Assembly: GCF_900177425.1 (NCBI RefSeq)
Contig: NZ_LT840184.1
Coordinates: forward strand, 5,887,787 to 5,951,786
Direction: 5' to 3'
Source: Paenibacillus uliginis N3/975
GTDB lineage: Bacteria; Bacillota; Bacilli; Paenibacillales; Paenibacillaceae
DNA: 64,000 nt
Part shown: piece after piece, positions 25,969 to 35,072 of the stretch
How the letters are laid out: the number at the start of each line of letters is the position of its first letter
Position numbering within the stretch: the stretch's first letter is position 1
Notes under the pieces: generated by a model
Told to the model about the DNA's origin: nothing
Databases searched by the model: none
The model's input: only the letters and a program-made list of their open reading frames with translations
Translations under genes and position numbers: made by a program

Positions 25969-26745
25969 TTATACCTTCTCGCCTGTCAGAACTTCAACAT
26001 CTAGCCTATTCAGCGCATCAATCCATTCCTGGGAACAGCCTGAGTCGGTCACAATCATGGATATTTGCTCAATAGGTGCAATATGGGCAAACGTTGTAAC
26101 GCCGAACTTGGAATGGTCCGCGACAACAATGGCCTCTTCCGTTCTGGACATCATTTTCCGAGACAGCAACGCTTCATCCACATTGTACTCGGTAATGCCG
26201 TCCGAGAGCGAGATGCCGCCTGCAGAAATAAACGCCTTGTTTACCTTAAACTGATCCAACAGCTGATAAGCGATAGGTCCTGTTGCCGCTTGAATGCCCA
26301 TATTCACCTCGCCGCCCGCAAAAATAATTTTCCCCTGGAAATCTTCCAACGCGCACGTTAGAATTGGCACAAAGTTAGTAATGACTGTCACATCGGCACG
26401 GTCTTTAAGATGCCGCATGATTTCCAGCGTGGTTGTACCGTTATCCAGCATAACCGTTTCCCCATCCTTAACGAGGGAAGCCGCCATTTTCCCAATAGCC
26501 TGCTTCTCGCTTTGAAACATCTGGGACCTCTTTATAAACGTCGGCTCGATCCACTCGGAACGTACCTGTACCGCGCCGCCATATACTTTGCGCAGCCTTC
26601 CTTCCTTCTCCAATCGGTCCAGGTCGCGCCGGATCGTTTCCGTAGAGACATTGAATAACCCGGCAAGAGCGTGCACCTGCACTTTCCCTTCAATACTTAA
26701 CTGAGCAAGAATCGTTTGCCTTCGTTCTTCATAGGTTAAGGACAT
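25969..26745 (-). CDS. DeoR/GlpR-family transcriptional repressor
   Basis: This 258-residue regulator has an N-terminal winged helix (YEERRQTILAQLSIEGKVQV, then LFNVSTETIRRDLDRLEKEGRLRKVYGGA, residues 5-58) and a C-terminal ISOCOT sugar-phosphate sensor domain (about 75-235) with DNGTTTLEIMRHL, TNFVPI, AGGEV and DEALLSRKMMSR. Such proteins respond to phosphorylated sugars or related metabolites. It is divergent from a phosphoesterase/EamA pair and is the likely regulator of it. Ribosome site TAGGAGG. Confidence 0.87.
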   Translation of the reverse strand: MSLTYEERRQTILAQLSIEGKVQVHALAGLFNVSTETIRRDLDRLEKEGRLRKVYGGAVQVRSEWIEPTFIKRSQMFQSEKQAIGKMAASLVKDGETVMLDNGTTTLEIMRHLKDRADVTVITNFVPILTCALEDFQGKIIFAGGEVNMGIQAATGPIAYQLLDQFKVNKAFISAGGISLSDGITEYNVDEALLSRKMMSRTEEAIVVADHSKFGVTTFAHIAPIEQISMIVTDSGCSQEWIDALNRLDVEVLTGEKV

Positions 26746-26774
26746 ATCTCTTTCCTCCTACATTGGTTTCATGT

Positions 26775-26998
26775 GTATTGATGTTGTTTTTATTCAGTGT
26801 AAAGTCCTATGCTGGTTGTTGTCAAACGGCCATAGTTACGTAGTCCGATCTATATATACGCGATATTCACACATCTTGGAGTTTAATCAAATGAACGTTA
26901 CATTATTTTTTACTGTGTAAAAATGAATTGACAGATCCTCACTTAGATAATAAGATCAACAAGAAACCACATGAAATAACGCAAATCAACATCAACAC
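26775..26998. promoter_or_regulatory. Mirror-image operator motifs in the divergent deoR region
   Basis: CAACATCAATAC occurs on the minus strand at 26775-26786, and CAACATCAACAC on the plus strand at 26987-26998. CACATGAAA accompanies each. Each motif lies within about 45 bases of its own start codon, so the two leaders are near mirror images. This suggests a regulator, probably the DeoR protein, binding both sides. Confidence 0.5.
26928..26956 (+). promoter_or_regulatory. Promoter of the phosphoesterase/EamA operon
   Basis: TTGACA (26928-26933), a 17-bp spacer and TAAGAT (26951-26956), 79 bases before the ATG. The operator-like motif lies just downstream. Confidence 0.6.
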
Positions 26999-27034
26999 CA
27001 TATCTCATCGATTGATCGAGGGGGAAATTTTGAA

Positions 27035-27997
27035 ATGAGTAACCAATTATCTTTTCGGCAAGACGGGACCTTTACCATTGTGCAATTTACCGATCTTCAT
27101 TGGAAGGACGGAAGAGATGAGGATCAGCGCACCCGTAAATTAATGGAGCTTACCTTAGAGGCGGAGAAGCCGGATCTCGTTGTATTTACAGGGGATGTCA
27201 TCTATACCGGTCCTGTCGCACCCGGCGAGTCCAAATGCAGTAATCCGTCACAAGCTTTCTGCGATGCGGTTGCTGCGGTCGAGGAAAGCGGTATTCCGTG
27301 GGCCTGCGTATTCGGCAATCACGATACTGAAAGCGAAATCACTCGTAAAGAGCTCATGCAAGTCGTGCGATCACATCAACATACCGTAACTCAGGCGGGA
27401 CCCGAAGAGCTTGCCGGCGAAGGTAACTACATACTGGAGCTTGCAGATCCGAAGGGGAAACCAGCGGCCAATCTATATTTCCTGGATTCAGGCGACTATT
27501 CTCCTCTTCAGCACGTTGCAGGCTACAACTGGATACAACGGAATCAAATTCAATGGCTGACGGCCGAGTCGGCTCGATTGAATCCTCCGGAGCGGGAAAG
27601 CAAGCTTCCTGCACTCGCATTCTTTCATATCCCTGTTCCCGAATATAAGGAAGTATGGGACACCCAGATTTGCTACGGACACAAATTCGAAAACATCTGC
27701 TGCCCACCTGTTAACTCGGGGCTGTTCGCAGGGCTGCTTGAGATGGGCGACGTTATCGGCACATTTTGCGGACATGACCATATTAACGATTACCATGGTA
27801 CCTTACACGGGATACGCCTCTGCTACGGACGGGCAACCGGCTACAATACGTATGGCAGAGAAGGTATGATGCGTGGTGCGAGGGTAATTCGTCTGACCGT
27901 AGGGGAGTCCGATTTTAACACATGGCTTCGCCTTGAAGATGGCTCGGTCGTAACCGAACAACCACTTCATGATCCTCATTCCACGAATGAAGATTAA
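27035..27997 (+). CDS. Metallophosphoesterase (calcineurin-like)
   Basis: This 320-residue dinuclear-metal phosphoesterase has all the usual ligand motifs: TDLHW (D-x-H, about 19-23), GDVIYT (about 53-58), GNHD (about 94-97), HIPVPE (about 198-203) and CGHDH (about 244-248). There is no signal peptide, so it is cytosolic. The family includes nucleotide, phospholipid and glycerophosphodiester phosphodiesterases, and the substrate is not readable. It is the first gene of an operon with an EamA transporter, under probable DeoR control. Ribosome site GAGGGGG. Confidence 0.85.
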   Translation: MSNQLSFRQDGTFTIVQFTDLHWKDGRDEDQRTRKLMELTLEAEKPDLVVFTGDVIYTGPVAPGESKCSNPSQAFCDAVAAVEESGIPWACVFGNHDTESEITRKELMQVVRSHQHTVTQAGPEELAGEGNYILELADPKGKPAANLYFLDSGDYSPLQHVAGYNWIQRNQIQWLTAESARLNPPERESKLPALAFFHIPVPEYKEVWDTQICYGHKFENICCPPVNSGLFAGLLEMGDVIGTFCGHDHINDYHGTLHGIRLCYGRATGYNTYGREGMMRGARVIRLTVGESDFNTWLRLEDGSVVTEQPLHDPHSTNED

Positions 27998-28017
27998 CAA
28001 CTAAGGGAGAAGGCCTA

Positions 28018-28875
28018 ATGCTATTACCTATATTGCTCGTTATTGCCTCCGGTATGGCCCACGCCGTCTGGAGCCTATTCACCAAAAGAAGTCTTAACAA
28101 AAGCGTTTTTCTATGGTCAATCATGATGCTGTGCACTGTTCTGCTCCTGCCGACCTTAATTACGGAGTTGTGGCACAATCCCCTATCTGGGGGTGCGTAC
28201 GCTCTGCTGCTACTGTCTGTTATCCTGCAAGCCGTCTACTCCTGGCTATTGTCCCAGACGTATGAGCTTGGCGATTTATCGCAGATCTATCCGATTATGC
28301 GGGGGACCAGCACACTGCTCGTGCCGATCATCGGGGTGATCTTTCTCCGAGAATCGCTGTCTTTGTTTGGTTGGATCGGGATTCTCTTTATGCTCAGCGG
28401 CTTCATTATCCTTAGCGGAGTAGGATCTCGTCGCAAACACCCAGGGGCCCCGATGCAAAGCTTAAAACCTGTTCTCATGGCGCTGAGTGTCGGACTTGTC
28501 ACCACCAGTTATGTATTCGTTGATAAATTGAACCTTCAGCATATTTCACCCTTGGCACTGCTGGAAGTGACAAATATCGGTTTTGTGGCTGGCCTGACTC
28601 CACAGGTTCTCAGATCCAAGGCACTGCGGAAGGAGTGGCAAGTTAACCGTTCTACGATTTTGCTTGGAGCTATTCTGAATCCGGGCTCCTATCTGCTGTT
28701 CCTCTTTGCCATGCAGCAAGCACCAATGGCTCATATTAGCCCCTTGCGGGAAACAGGAACGGTATTTGCCACGTTCCTCGGTATCCTGGTCCTGAAAGAG
28801 CAACAGGGCTTGAAACGGATTGTCTGTTCCATCATCATCACCTGCGGCATCATCCTTATTGGCATGTGGGGCTGA
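28018..28875 (+). CDS. EamA/DMT-family transporter
   Basis: This 285-residue membrane protein has about ten TM helices in two EamA repeats (about 3-135 and 147-283; each ends with PL/FLRE or VLKEQ signatures: IGVIFLRESLSLFGWIGI, LGILVLKEQQGLKRI). It follows the phosphoesterase by 20 bases with AAGGGAG as ribosome site. The pair suggests uptake or export of a small metabolite connected to the phosphoesterase substrate. Confidence 0.83.
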   Translation: MLLPILLVIASGMAHAVWSLFTKRSLNKSVFLWSIMMLCTVLLLPTLITELWHNPLSGGAYALLLLSVILQAVYSWLLSQTYELGDLSQIYPIMRGTSTLLVPIIGVIFLRESLSLFGWIGILFMLSGFIILSGVGSRRKHPGAPMQSLKPVLMALSVGLVTTSYVFVDKLNLQHISPLALLEVTNIGFVAGLTPQVLRSKALRKEWQVNRSTILLGAILNPGSYLLFLFAMQQAPMAHISPLRETGTVFATFLGILVLKEQQGLKRIVCSIIITCGIILIGMWG

Positions 28876-28923
28876 ATCAGTGCGGAGGAGTAGAGTAGCC
28901 CTCTATTAATACATTACTAAAAA

Positions 28924-28945
28924 CGGACACCAATTGGTGTCCGTC
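28924..28945. terminator. Terminator after the EamA gene
   Basis: ACGGACACC-aatt-GGTGTCCGT is a perfect hairpin flanked by A-rich and T-rich sequence. It may serve both converging operons. Confidence 0.75.
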
Positions 28946-29001
28946 TTATATTCTATAAAGTAAATTAATTATATTTCCGGCTAGATCGGCTTCCATAAAA
29001 T

Positions 29002-29655
29002 TTACATAAAAGCTTGAAGCCGAATAATCGCCTGCGCCCGGTCAACCACCTCCAATTTACTATAGAGATTGCTGATATAGTTGCGAGCTGTACCCTCGGC
29101 GATATGCAGCGTATCGGCAATTTCACGATTATTCAATCCCTTGATAATGAGCCGTGCCAACTCTTCTTCGCGTTCGGTCAGCTTGATGTGACCCGCTCCG
29201 CTTCGCTGCAGGTATTCATAATCCTCCGCCAGTCGGTTCATTCTCGCTGCTAATTTGGCTGCAACGGAAGCAGGCAGAATGAATTGCCCTGATACTGTAT
29301 CGCGAATCGAAGCAATCATTTTATCCGCATCCATATCTTTAAGCATATAGCCGCTTGCTCCGTGTGCCATACCTTCAACGATATAATCAGTCTCTATAAA
29401 AGTGGTCAGGATCAGAATAAACGTCTCCGGGCTGCTCCGCTTTATTCGCTTCAACGCACTAATTCCGTCCATGACAGGCATTTGAATATCGAGCAGTACC
29501 AGATCAGGATGGAGCGCCTCTACCATCTCGCAAGCCTCTTCACCGTTTTTTGCTGCGCCAATGACTTCCATATCATCTTCCAAGTCCAAAATGGTTCGGA
29601 GTCCCTCTCTTGTCAGCAGTTGATCATCGGCAATGACCATCCTTATCTTTCTCAT
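29002..29655 (-). CDS. NarL/LuxR-family response regulator
   Basis: This 217-residue protein has a receiver domain (DD 10-11, phospho-acceptor Asp56 in LLDIQMPVMDG, Lys in GYMLKDMDA) and a LuxR HTH (about 152-215: LTEREEELARLIIKGLNNREIADTLHIAEGTARNYISNLYSKL). It overlaps the end of the histidine-kinase gene by four bases (ATGA), so it is coupled to it and is its likely partner. Confidence 0.87.
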   Translation of the reverse strand: MRKIRMVIADDQLLTREGLRTILDLEDDMEVIGAAKNGEEACEMVEALHPDLVLLDIQMPVMDGISALKRIKRSSPETFILILTTFIETDYIVEGMAHGASGYMLKDMDADKMIASIRDTVSGQFILPASVAAKLAARMNRLAEDYEYLQRSGAGHIKLTEREEELARLIIKGLNNREIADTLHIAEGTARNYISNLYSKLEVVDRAQAIIRLQAFM

Positions 29656-32336
29656 ACTCTATCCCCAATCCAGCGCATTTGGTACGGCAGATCAATCCTT
29701 AGCAGACAGCCTTGGTTAGGCCGGGAATCGATAGATAAGCTGCCTCCCAGCTGTTCAACACGTTCTTTCATCGCTTTCAATCCAAATCCCATCACAATGT
29801 TACTTGTGCCTATTCCGCAATCTTCGAGCCTAAATTGCAAATATTCTCCGACAGGCTCCAGACTAAAGCGAAACTCTGTACTTCTGCCATGCCTGATCCC
29901 ATTGGTCAGACCTTCCTGAAGTGCATGATAGATCGCCTTTTTATGGGCTGTCGACATCAACTCAGGCAGTTCATAAACAGCCGTATGGATGACAACTCCC
30001 GCATTTCGTTCCGTCTCTCGAATCAGTTGATTCAACATGATGGATAGATCTGCATACTTGTCCTCTCTTAACATATGAACAGAGCCCCGGATTTCATTCA
30101 GGCTGCGCCGGACAAGATCTTGTGCCTCATTCAGCCGCTGAACACCGCTCTCCATATCCTTATAGAGCAGCCGCTTTCCAGCTTCAATCTGTAAAATCGT
30201 GGATGTAAGTGTATGTCCGACAATATCATGTATTTCCTGAGCAATTCGATTCCGTTCCTCATAAACAGAAATCTCCGCCAGAGCTGCAGACGCCTCGCGC
30301 ATGGATCTCTCCAGACTACGGGTTCTCTCCTCGACCTGAATCTCCAAATTTTTCTTAAGATATTGAATGCCCGAGTAAAGCTTGGCATTTGCGATCGAGA
30401 TAGCGCATTGTGAGCCAAGCAGCTTAAGCACATCCAGCCGTTGCGGGGTAAATATGCCGGGTGACAGCTTGTTCTCCAAATAGAGCAAACAAATTAAGTT
30501 GTTCTGATTCATAACGGGGAGGCAGAGAACTGATTTCAGCCCTTTTTCCCTAACATATGAATTACGCACAAACATCCCTTGGCTGGCCGCATGATGCAGC
30601 ACGATCTCCTCTTGCGTTCTCGCCGCATATCCGATAATGGCTGCCGGAACAACGTCCGACTCTTCCCCAAGAGGAACGGACTCGATGTGAATCCTCTCCA
30701 CCGTACCATAAGCTTCAATATTCCATCTGCCTTCATGGTCGATAATGACCGCTCCATAATCTGCTCCAGCATTGTGGAGCATAATACGCATCAGCGTAAC
30801 CAGTAATCGGCTCATCTCCATCTCGCCTGATAAAGCTTGCGCAGACATGACAACAGATAAGGAATCGACGCTCTCCAATCCGGACTCTCGCTTGACGTTT
30901 AGAAGATGAGGATATTTTTGCTCCAGATCAGCTGCTTTTACCAGCGCTCCCCATTGCAAATAGGCTTCATGCGCTTCGGTCATGTAAATCTCCGCAAGAT
31001 GCAGCTTTCCCTGATGAAGACCGTGTCTGCCGTAGCACTCAGCCGTCATCGCCAAATCGTGAATATGACCGTACAGACGGGCAGCCTCAATGGATTGCTC
31101 ATACAGCTCTTCAGCCTGACGATTCTTACGTGACAGCCGGGCCATTTCTGCTTTGATCAGCAAATATTTATGTTGATAATTTTCCGGGCAACGAAGGGCC
31201 AATTGCTTCATTTTCTTCAGACGTATTCGCATATTCGTCCAATATACACGTTGTTCCCGGGGTGAAGCCTCATCGTATAGCTGGGCCCAGACCAATGATT
31301 CGTAAAAATATTGAAGAGTATAGTCAACGTGGTCTTGACGCGACTCCAATATAGCACCCGATTTGATCAATGCCTCATTCGCTTCCCGATATTGACCGAA
31401 TAAATAGCCGGGTAAATACTGATAAATGCAAACCAGCTCTTCGATCATATGAAACGAGTCCCCATGAACCGATTCGACAAACTCCGATCCTCTAACATTC
31501 TCTATTTCAAATGGATCATTAGGTGAGCGATTACCCGTTAATCGAACCAGGAGCGCAACAAATATGGTAGTTTGCTTACAATGAAGACTGTTATTATGTC
31601 GTAAAAAATCACCAGAATGGGAAATCAACCGATCATAAATATCTCCGAGTGGATGACCGTACTGCAGAAGTGAAGCACAATTGATCAACACACTCTGATT
31701 CCCCTGCCACAGATCTCCGGATTCCAGACCCATTTGGCCGACATACTCGGTGAACGTGTTAAGCATACCCGGATCAAAACGTCGCCAGCTGTTGTAACAG
31801 AGTGAGAATGAGGTCAGTGCCATCGCATGAAATGTCGGGTACGGTTTCGATAAGCTACAAGCCAGCATACCCCATTTGAATGTCTCATCATCATTACGGA
31901 AGTGATAATACAGAAACATCGCATAGCCTATAAACCCGATTGAAGCCTCTGGAGTTATACCATAATCCAGCGTCAATTCGAGCATCGTGAAATTGGAGGC
32001 GAGCCAGCCCTTTCGGTTCACAAAAAAACAGGCATTGCTCGTATAGACCAATACGGACATGGCCACTTTGCGCACTTCATCGGTCATAGGAGGCAGATAT
32101 CTGAGCGAATCGATGGGGTGCTTCCGGAGTTTTCGGCTCAGCCGTAACCATTGAAAAGTCAATTGTAAAGAGTTTGGATTAAAATTATGATTCAAATTCA
32201 ACAATTTCAATGTATTACGGCCTAAGGAAATGACCTCTTCATAGTTATCGTTGCTCGCTTCCAGTTGGATCTTCATCACGTAGACGCGTGCCTTATCCAT
32301 ATTTGTCGACGCTTTGCTAAACAGCAACTGAAACAA
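29652..32336 (-). CDS. GAF-containing NarL-type histidine kinase, C-terminal half of a split gene
   Basis: This frame of 894 codons contains TPR-like helical repeats (1-480), a GAF domain (about 500-640: LHNAGADYGAVIIDHEG...VLCLPVMNQNNLICLLYLENKL), a HisKA_3 region with phospho-acceptor His703 (RNRIAQEIHDIVGHTL), and a HATPase_c domain (LQEGLTNGIRHG, DCGIGTSNIVMGFGLKAMKERV). The only start at the 5' end is a TTG without a ribosome site. The sequence continues the upstream frame directly (HFE joined to IANDLFQLLF) if one A is restored near 32347. It is thus the second half of a kinase-ATPase-GAF-histidine kinase of about 1,700 residues. Confidence 0.8.
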   Translation of the reverse strand: MFQLLFSKASTNMDKARVYVMKIQLEASNDNYEEVISLGRNTLKLLNLNHNFNPNSLQLTFQWLRLSRKLRKHPIDSLRYLPPMTDEVRKVAMSVLVYTSNACFFVNRKGWLASNFTMLELTLDYGITPEASIGFIGYAMFLYYHFRNDDETFKWGMLACSLSKPYPTFHAMALTSFSLCYNSWRRFDPGMLNTFTEYVGQMGLESGDLWQGNQSVLINCASLLQYGHPLGDIYDRLISHSGDFLRHNNSLHCKQTTIFVALLVRLTGNRSPNDPFEIENVRGSEFVESVHGDSFHMIEELVCIYQYLPGYLFGQYREANEALIKSGAILESRQDHVDYTLQYFYESLVWAQLYDEASPREQRVYWTNMRIRLKKMKQLALRCPENYQHKYLLIKAEMARLSRKNRQAEELYEQSIEAARLYGHIHDLAMTAECYGRHGLHQGKLHLAEIYMTEAHEAYLQWGALVKAADLEQKYPHLLNVKRESGLESVDSLSVVMSAQALSGEMEMSRLLVTLMRIMLHNAGADYGAVIIDHEGRWNIEAYGTVERIHIESVPLGEESDVVPAAIIGYAARTQEEIVLHHAASQGMFVRNSYVREKGLKSVLCLPVMNQNNLICLLYLENKLSPGIFTPQRLDVLKLLGSQCAISIANAKLYSGIQYLKKNLEIQVEERTRSLERSMREASAALAEISVYEERNRIAQEIHDIVGHTLTSTILQIEAGKRLLYKDMESGVQRLNEAQDLVRRSLNEIRGSVHMLREDKYADLSIMLNQLIRETERNAGVVIHTAVYELPELMSTAHKKAIYHALQEGLTNGIRHGRSTEFRFSLEPVGEYLQFRLEDCGIGTSNIVMGFGLKAMKERVEQLGGSLSIDSRPNQGCLLRIDLPYQMRWIGDRV

Positions 32337-32344
32337 ATCATTAG

Positions 32345-34747
32345 CTATTCAAAATGGGCGCATAAATATTCCAACTCCGCCCTCTCCCGAAAAATTTGAA
32401 AGAAGAGCTCGTAGTTCTGATCCCAATGATCTTCCTTTAGCAGTGCTGTCGCATGACGCAAATATCCGAGTGATGTCTCGTAAGCCGTTGATTGCTTCGC
32501 CTTTAAGCCCGCCTGCAGGTTAAGTTTCGCCAAGTCCTGACACTGCTCGAAACATTCCATCCGCTGCACAGCCTGATTCAAATGATTAGCGACTTCGAAT
32601 ACGGTCACGTCATCGCTGATTTCCATTCGATCCATCAGCAGTAAACCAATCTTCAGATGCAGATCGGGCTGCTCGTCCTCCGAAACAAGAGCATATGCGG
32701 CCTGATGAATGCGGACATGTTGAAATTTGTACGACTTAGCATCACTACTGCTAACTTGCTGCAACAAACGCTCCTCCACAGCACTATCCAGTACTTCCAT
32801 AAGCTCCTCTACAGGCAGATCAGTAATGCTGGAGAGTGTGCCTAGCTGAAATCGACTGCCCAAAAATGCAGCCCTTCCCAGTACAAACACCATCTGGTAC
32901 GATAAAAGCCGCATTTTATCCGACAAGTACGCAGCTGCATTATCCGGTACGTTCATTTCCTTTATCAGCTGTATATTCCACCTCCAGCATCTGCCTGACT
33001 CGTCAAAGGTTATTTGCTTATCATCGATCAAATCCTGAAGGAATTGTTTTAGGAAAAATGGATTTCCATCCGTCTTATGAAACAACACTTTAGCCAGTTC
33101 ATCCGTATTAACAGCTTCGTATCGCATAGCATCACTTAACCATTGCTTCAGATCGGCGAGATCAAGAGCCCTCAGCGGTATTCTATTTATCGCTATGTTG
33201 CGCTCTACAAGCTTTTTCTCCAAAATACTAATCGGATGCAGCTCCGTAATCTCCCGATCATCTCGATAAGCCAGGGCTACCAGTAAATGCTTCGTTACCC
33301 TGTCCTCCAACAGAAAAGAAAGATATTGCAGCGATGCTTCATCCGCCCACTGAACATTGTCGAAAAACAACACAAATGGTCGATCTTGATGAAAAAACAA
33401 TTGAATAAACCGGTTCATAATCTGATGAAACCGTTCCTTAGCTTCTAGCGGGGGCAGCGGCTGGACAGAAGGCTGCTGGCCAATAAGCAATTGCAACCTG
33501 GGAACTAGTTCGATCAACAGAGCCCCATAACCATCCAATGCTTTTAAAATTCGCAGCTTCCAGACTTCAACCTGCAGTTTAGTCTCCATCAGCAGTTGGC
33601 TGACCAATGTATCGATCACTTGATTCCATATGTCATATGGACGTGCAGTATGATGGGGGTCAAACTTGCCCATAGCAAAAAATCCTTCAAATGGAACCAC
33701 TTTTCGAAAAGTTTCCTTAATGAAGGATGTCTTCCCGATTCCACCGTTTCCGCTAACCCAGACCGTCTCCACAGTTCTGTCCGAAGCTCGCTGCAGCGCT
33801 TTTCGCAAACTTCGCTGTTCGGACTGTCTTCCATAAAACTGGACCGGCACAATCCAGCGCTCCGGAATATCATGGCTTGCCAGCACAAAGGACTCGACTT
33901 GCCCCGAGGCTTGAAGCCTCGCCACACATTCCTCGAGATCCGTCTTGATCCCAAACGCACTGGCATACCTCGCTTCCGGCATTTTTTCCATACATTTGCT
34001 GACGATGTCGGAGACGGGTTGAGGTATTGAAGAAAATCTTTCATGCAGAGGCTCCGGCGTACCGGCAAGATGACGGTAGACAATGTCTACTACGTCCTGA
34101 AGCTCGAAAGGCAGCCTCCCTGACAAACATTCATAAAGAATGACTCCAAATGAATAAAAATCAGAGCGGTAATCAGGTGTCACACCTGTTCTTCCCGTCT
34201 GCTCTGGGGATATGTAAGAAAGCACAGCATCCGGTCGATCCATGGACAGCGACAATGGACTCTTGCTCTGATCTGTTGAACACATGCGGATATCAATCAG
34301 CTTCACTTCATAAGTGGCGGGATTGACCATCAGTTGAGAGGGGGTTAATTCATTTAGCGTTATGTTGTCACGATGTAATTGCATAAGGCAATCGGCAGCA
34401 GATGCAGCGATACGGAACCGGGCAGAAAGATCTAACGTATTTGCATGTGAACGCAATACCCGATCGAGAGTGCTTCCCTCCATATCTTGTAAGAGCAGAA
34501 CAGGCCGATCCGCCATGATCTCCAGGCTGTAAACTTCAACTGCTCCTCTGCCGCCCAACTTTCTTAGCATGTCATACTCGTATCGAAAGGCGTCAACCAT
34601 GACAGGTCCCGGGTATTCCTCACATGTCGTTTTGGCTATAACCATTCGTCCGTCCTCGTAACGCATCAATCTGTACAGCTTTATGTCACCGCTATTACCT
34701 ATTACGCCCAATGTTCGGTACCCTGGCATCTCAAACATATATCGCAC
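32345..34747 (-). CDS. Pseudokinase plus AAA ATPase, N-terminal half of a split gene
   Basis: This 800-codon frame has a Ser/Thr-kinase fold (about 10-275) and an AAA_16 ATPase (about 305-600; Walker A GNGGIGKTS, Walker B PFVLFFDNVQWADE). Helical repeats start after 690. The kinase keeps the VIAK lysine but has lost catalysis: the HRD-loop position reads LNELTPSQLMVN and the DFG is DIR. Family members continue into GAF and histidine kinase domains without a break. Here a TAG at 32345 interrupts, while the continuation lies in the next frame two codons on. The ribosome site is GGGAG before the ATG. It is first in the operon with the second half and the LuxR-type regulator. Confidence 0.8.
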   Translation of the reverse strand: MRYMFEMPGYRTLGVIGNSGDIKLYRLMRYEDGRMVIAKTTCEEYPGPVMVDAFRYEYDMLRKLGGRGAVEVYSLEIMADRPVLLLQDMEGSTLDRVLRSHANTLDLSARFRIAASAADCLMQLHRDNITLNELTPSQLMVNPATYEVKLIDIRMCSTDQSKSPLSLSMDRPDAVLSYISPEQTGRTGVTPDYRSDFYSFGVILYECLSGRLPFELQDVVDIVYRHLAGTPEPLHERFSSIPQPVSDIVSKCMEKMPEARYASAFGIKTDLEECVARLQASGQVESFVLASHDIPERWIVPVQFYGRQSEQRSLRKALQRASDRTVETVWVSGNGGIGKTSFIKETFRKVVPFEGFFAMGKFDPHHTARPYDIWNQVIDTLVSQLLMETKLQVEVWKLRILKALDGYGALLIELVPRLQLLIGQQPSVQPLPPLEAKERFHQIMNRFIQLFFHQDRPFVLFFDNVQWADEASLQYLSFLLEDRVTKHLLVALAYRDDREITELHPISILEKKLVERNIAINRIPLRALDLADLKQWLSDAMRYEAVNTDELAKVLFHKTDGNPFFLKQFLQDLIDDKQITFDESGRCWRWNIQLIKEMNVPDNAAAYLSDKMRLLSYQMVFVLGRAAFLGSRFQLGTLSSITDLPVEELMEVLDSAVEERLLQQVSSSDAKSYKFQHVRIHQAAYALVSEDEQPDLHLKIGLLLMDRMEISDDVTVFEVANHLNQAVQRMECFEQCQDLAKLNLQAGLKAKQSTAYETSLGYLRHATALLKEDHWDQNYELFFQIFRERAELEYLCAHFE

Positions 34748-34971
34748 TCCCTAGCTCCAAATAGGTAGACAGAACGTTTTAAGATCATAACTAACAAATT
34801 AATACTATTATACATTGGAACATGCAGATGATGACCGCATCATCTAACAATATATCCTAATCATAATGTAATGCCATTTCGACAAATAGTGAGCGTTGTC
34901 ATCATTCTTGTCATGTGACATCAGGAGATAGGGACTATGAATACTAACCCTGCCTTAAACACGTAAAGAAA

Positions 34972-34995
34972 AAGAGCACCTTGATCGGTGCTCTT
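34972..34995 (-). terminator. Terminator of the MATE gene
   Basis: AAGAGCACC and GGTGCTCTT pair around six bases and are followed on the minus strand by TTTTCTTT. It is 78 bases after the MATE stop. The rest of the 325-bp space holds no gene that I can support. Confidence 0.7.
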
Positions 34996-35072
34996 ACGAG
35001 TGCTCTTTCACATGATTAGCTTCTATACCATTGTTGGGCCTACCCAAGTTTGTTCTTTTTAAAAAAAAACAC

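Noticed and set aside
33596..34083. Frames of 144 and 155 residues around the pseudokinase region
   Set aside because: Both are shadows of the large kinase/ATPase gene.
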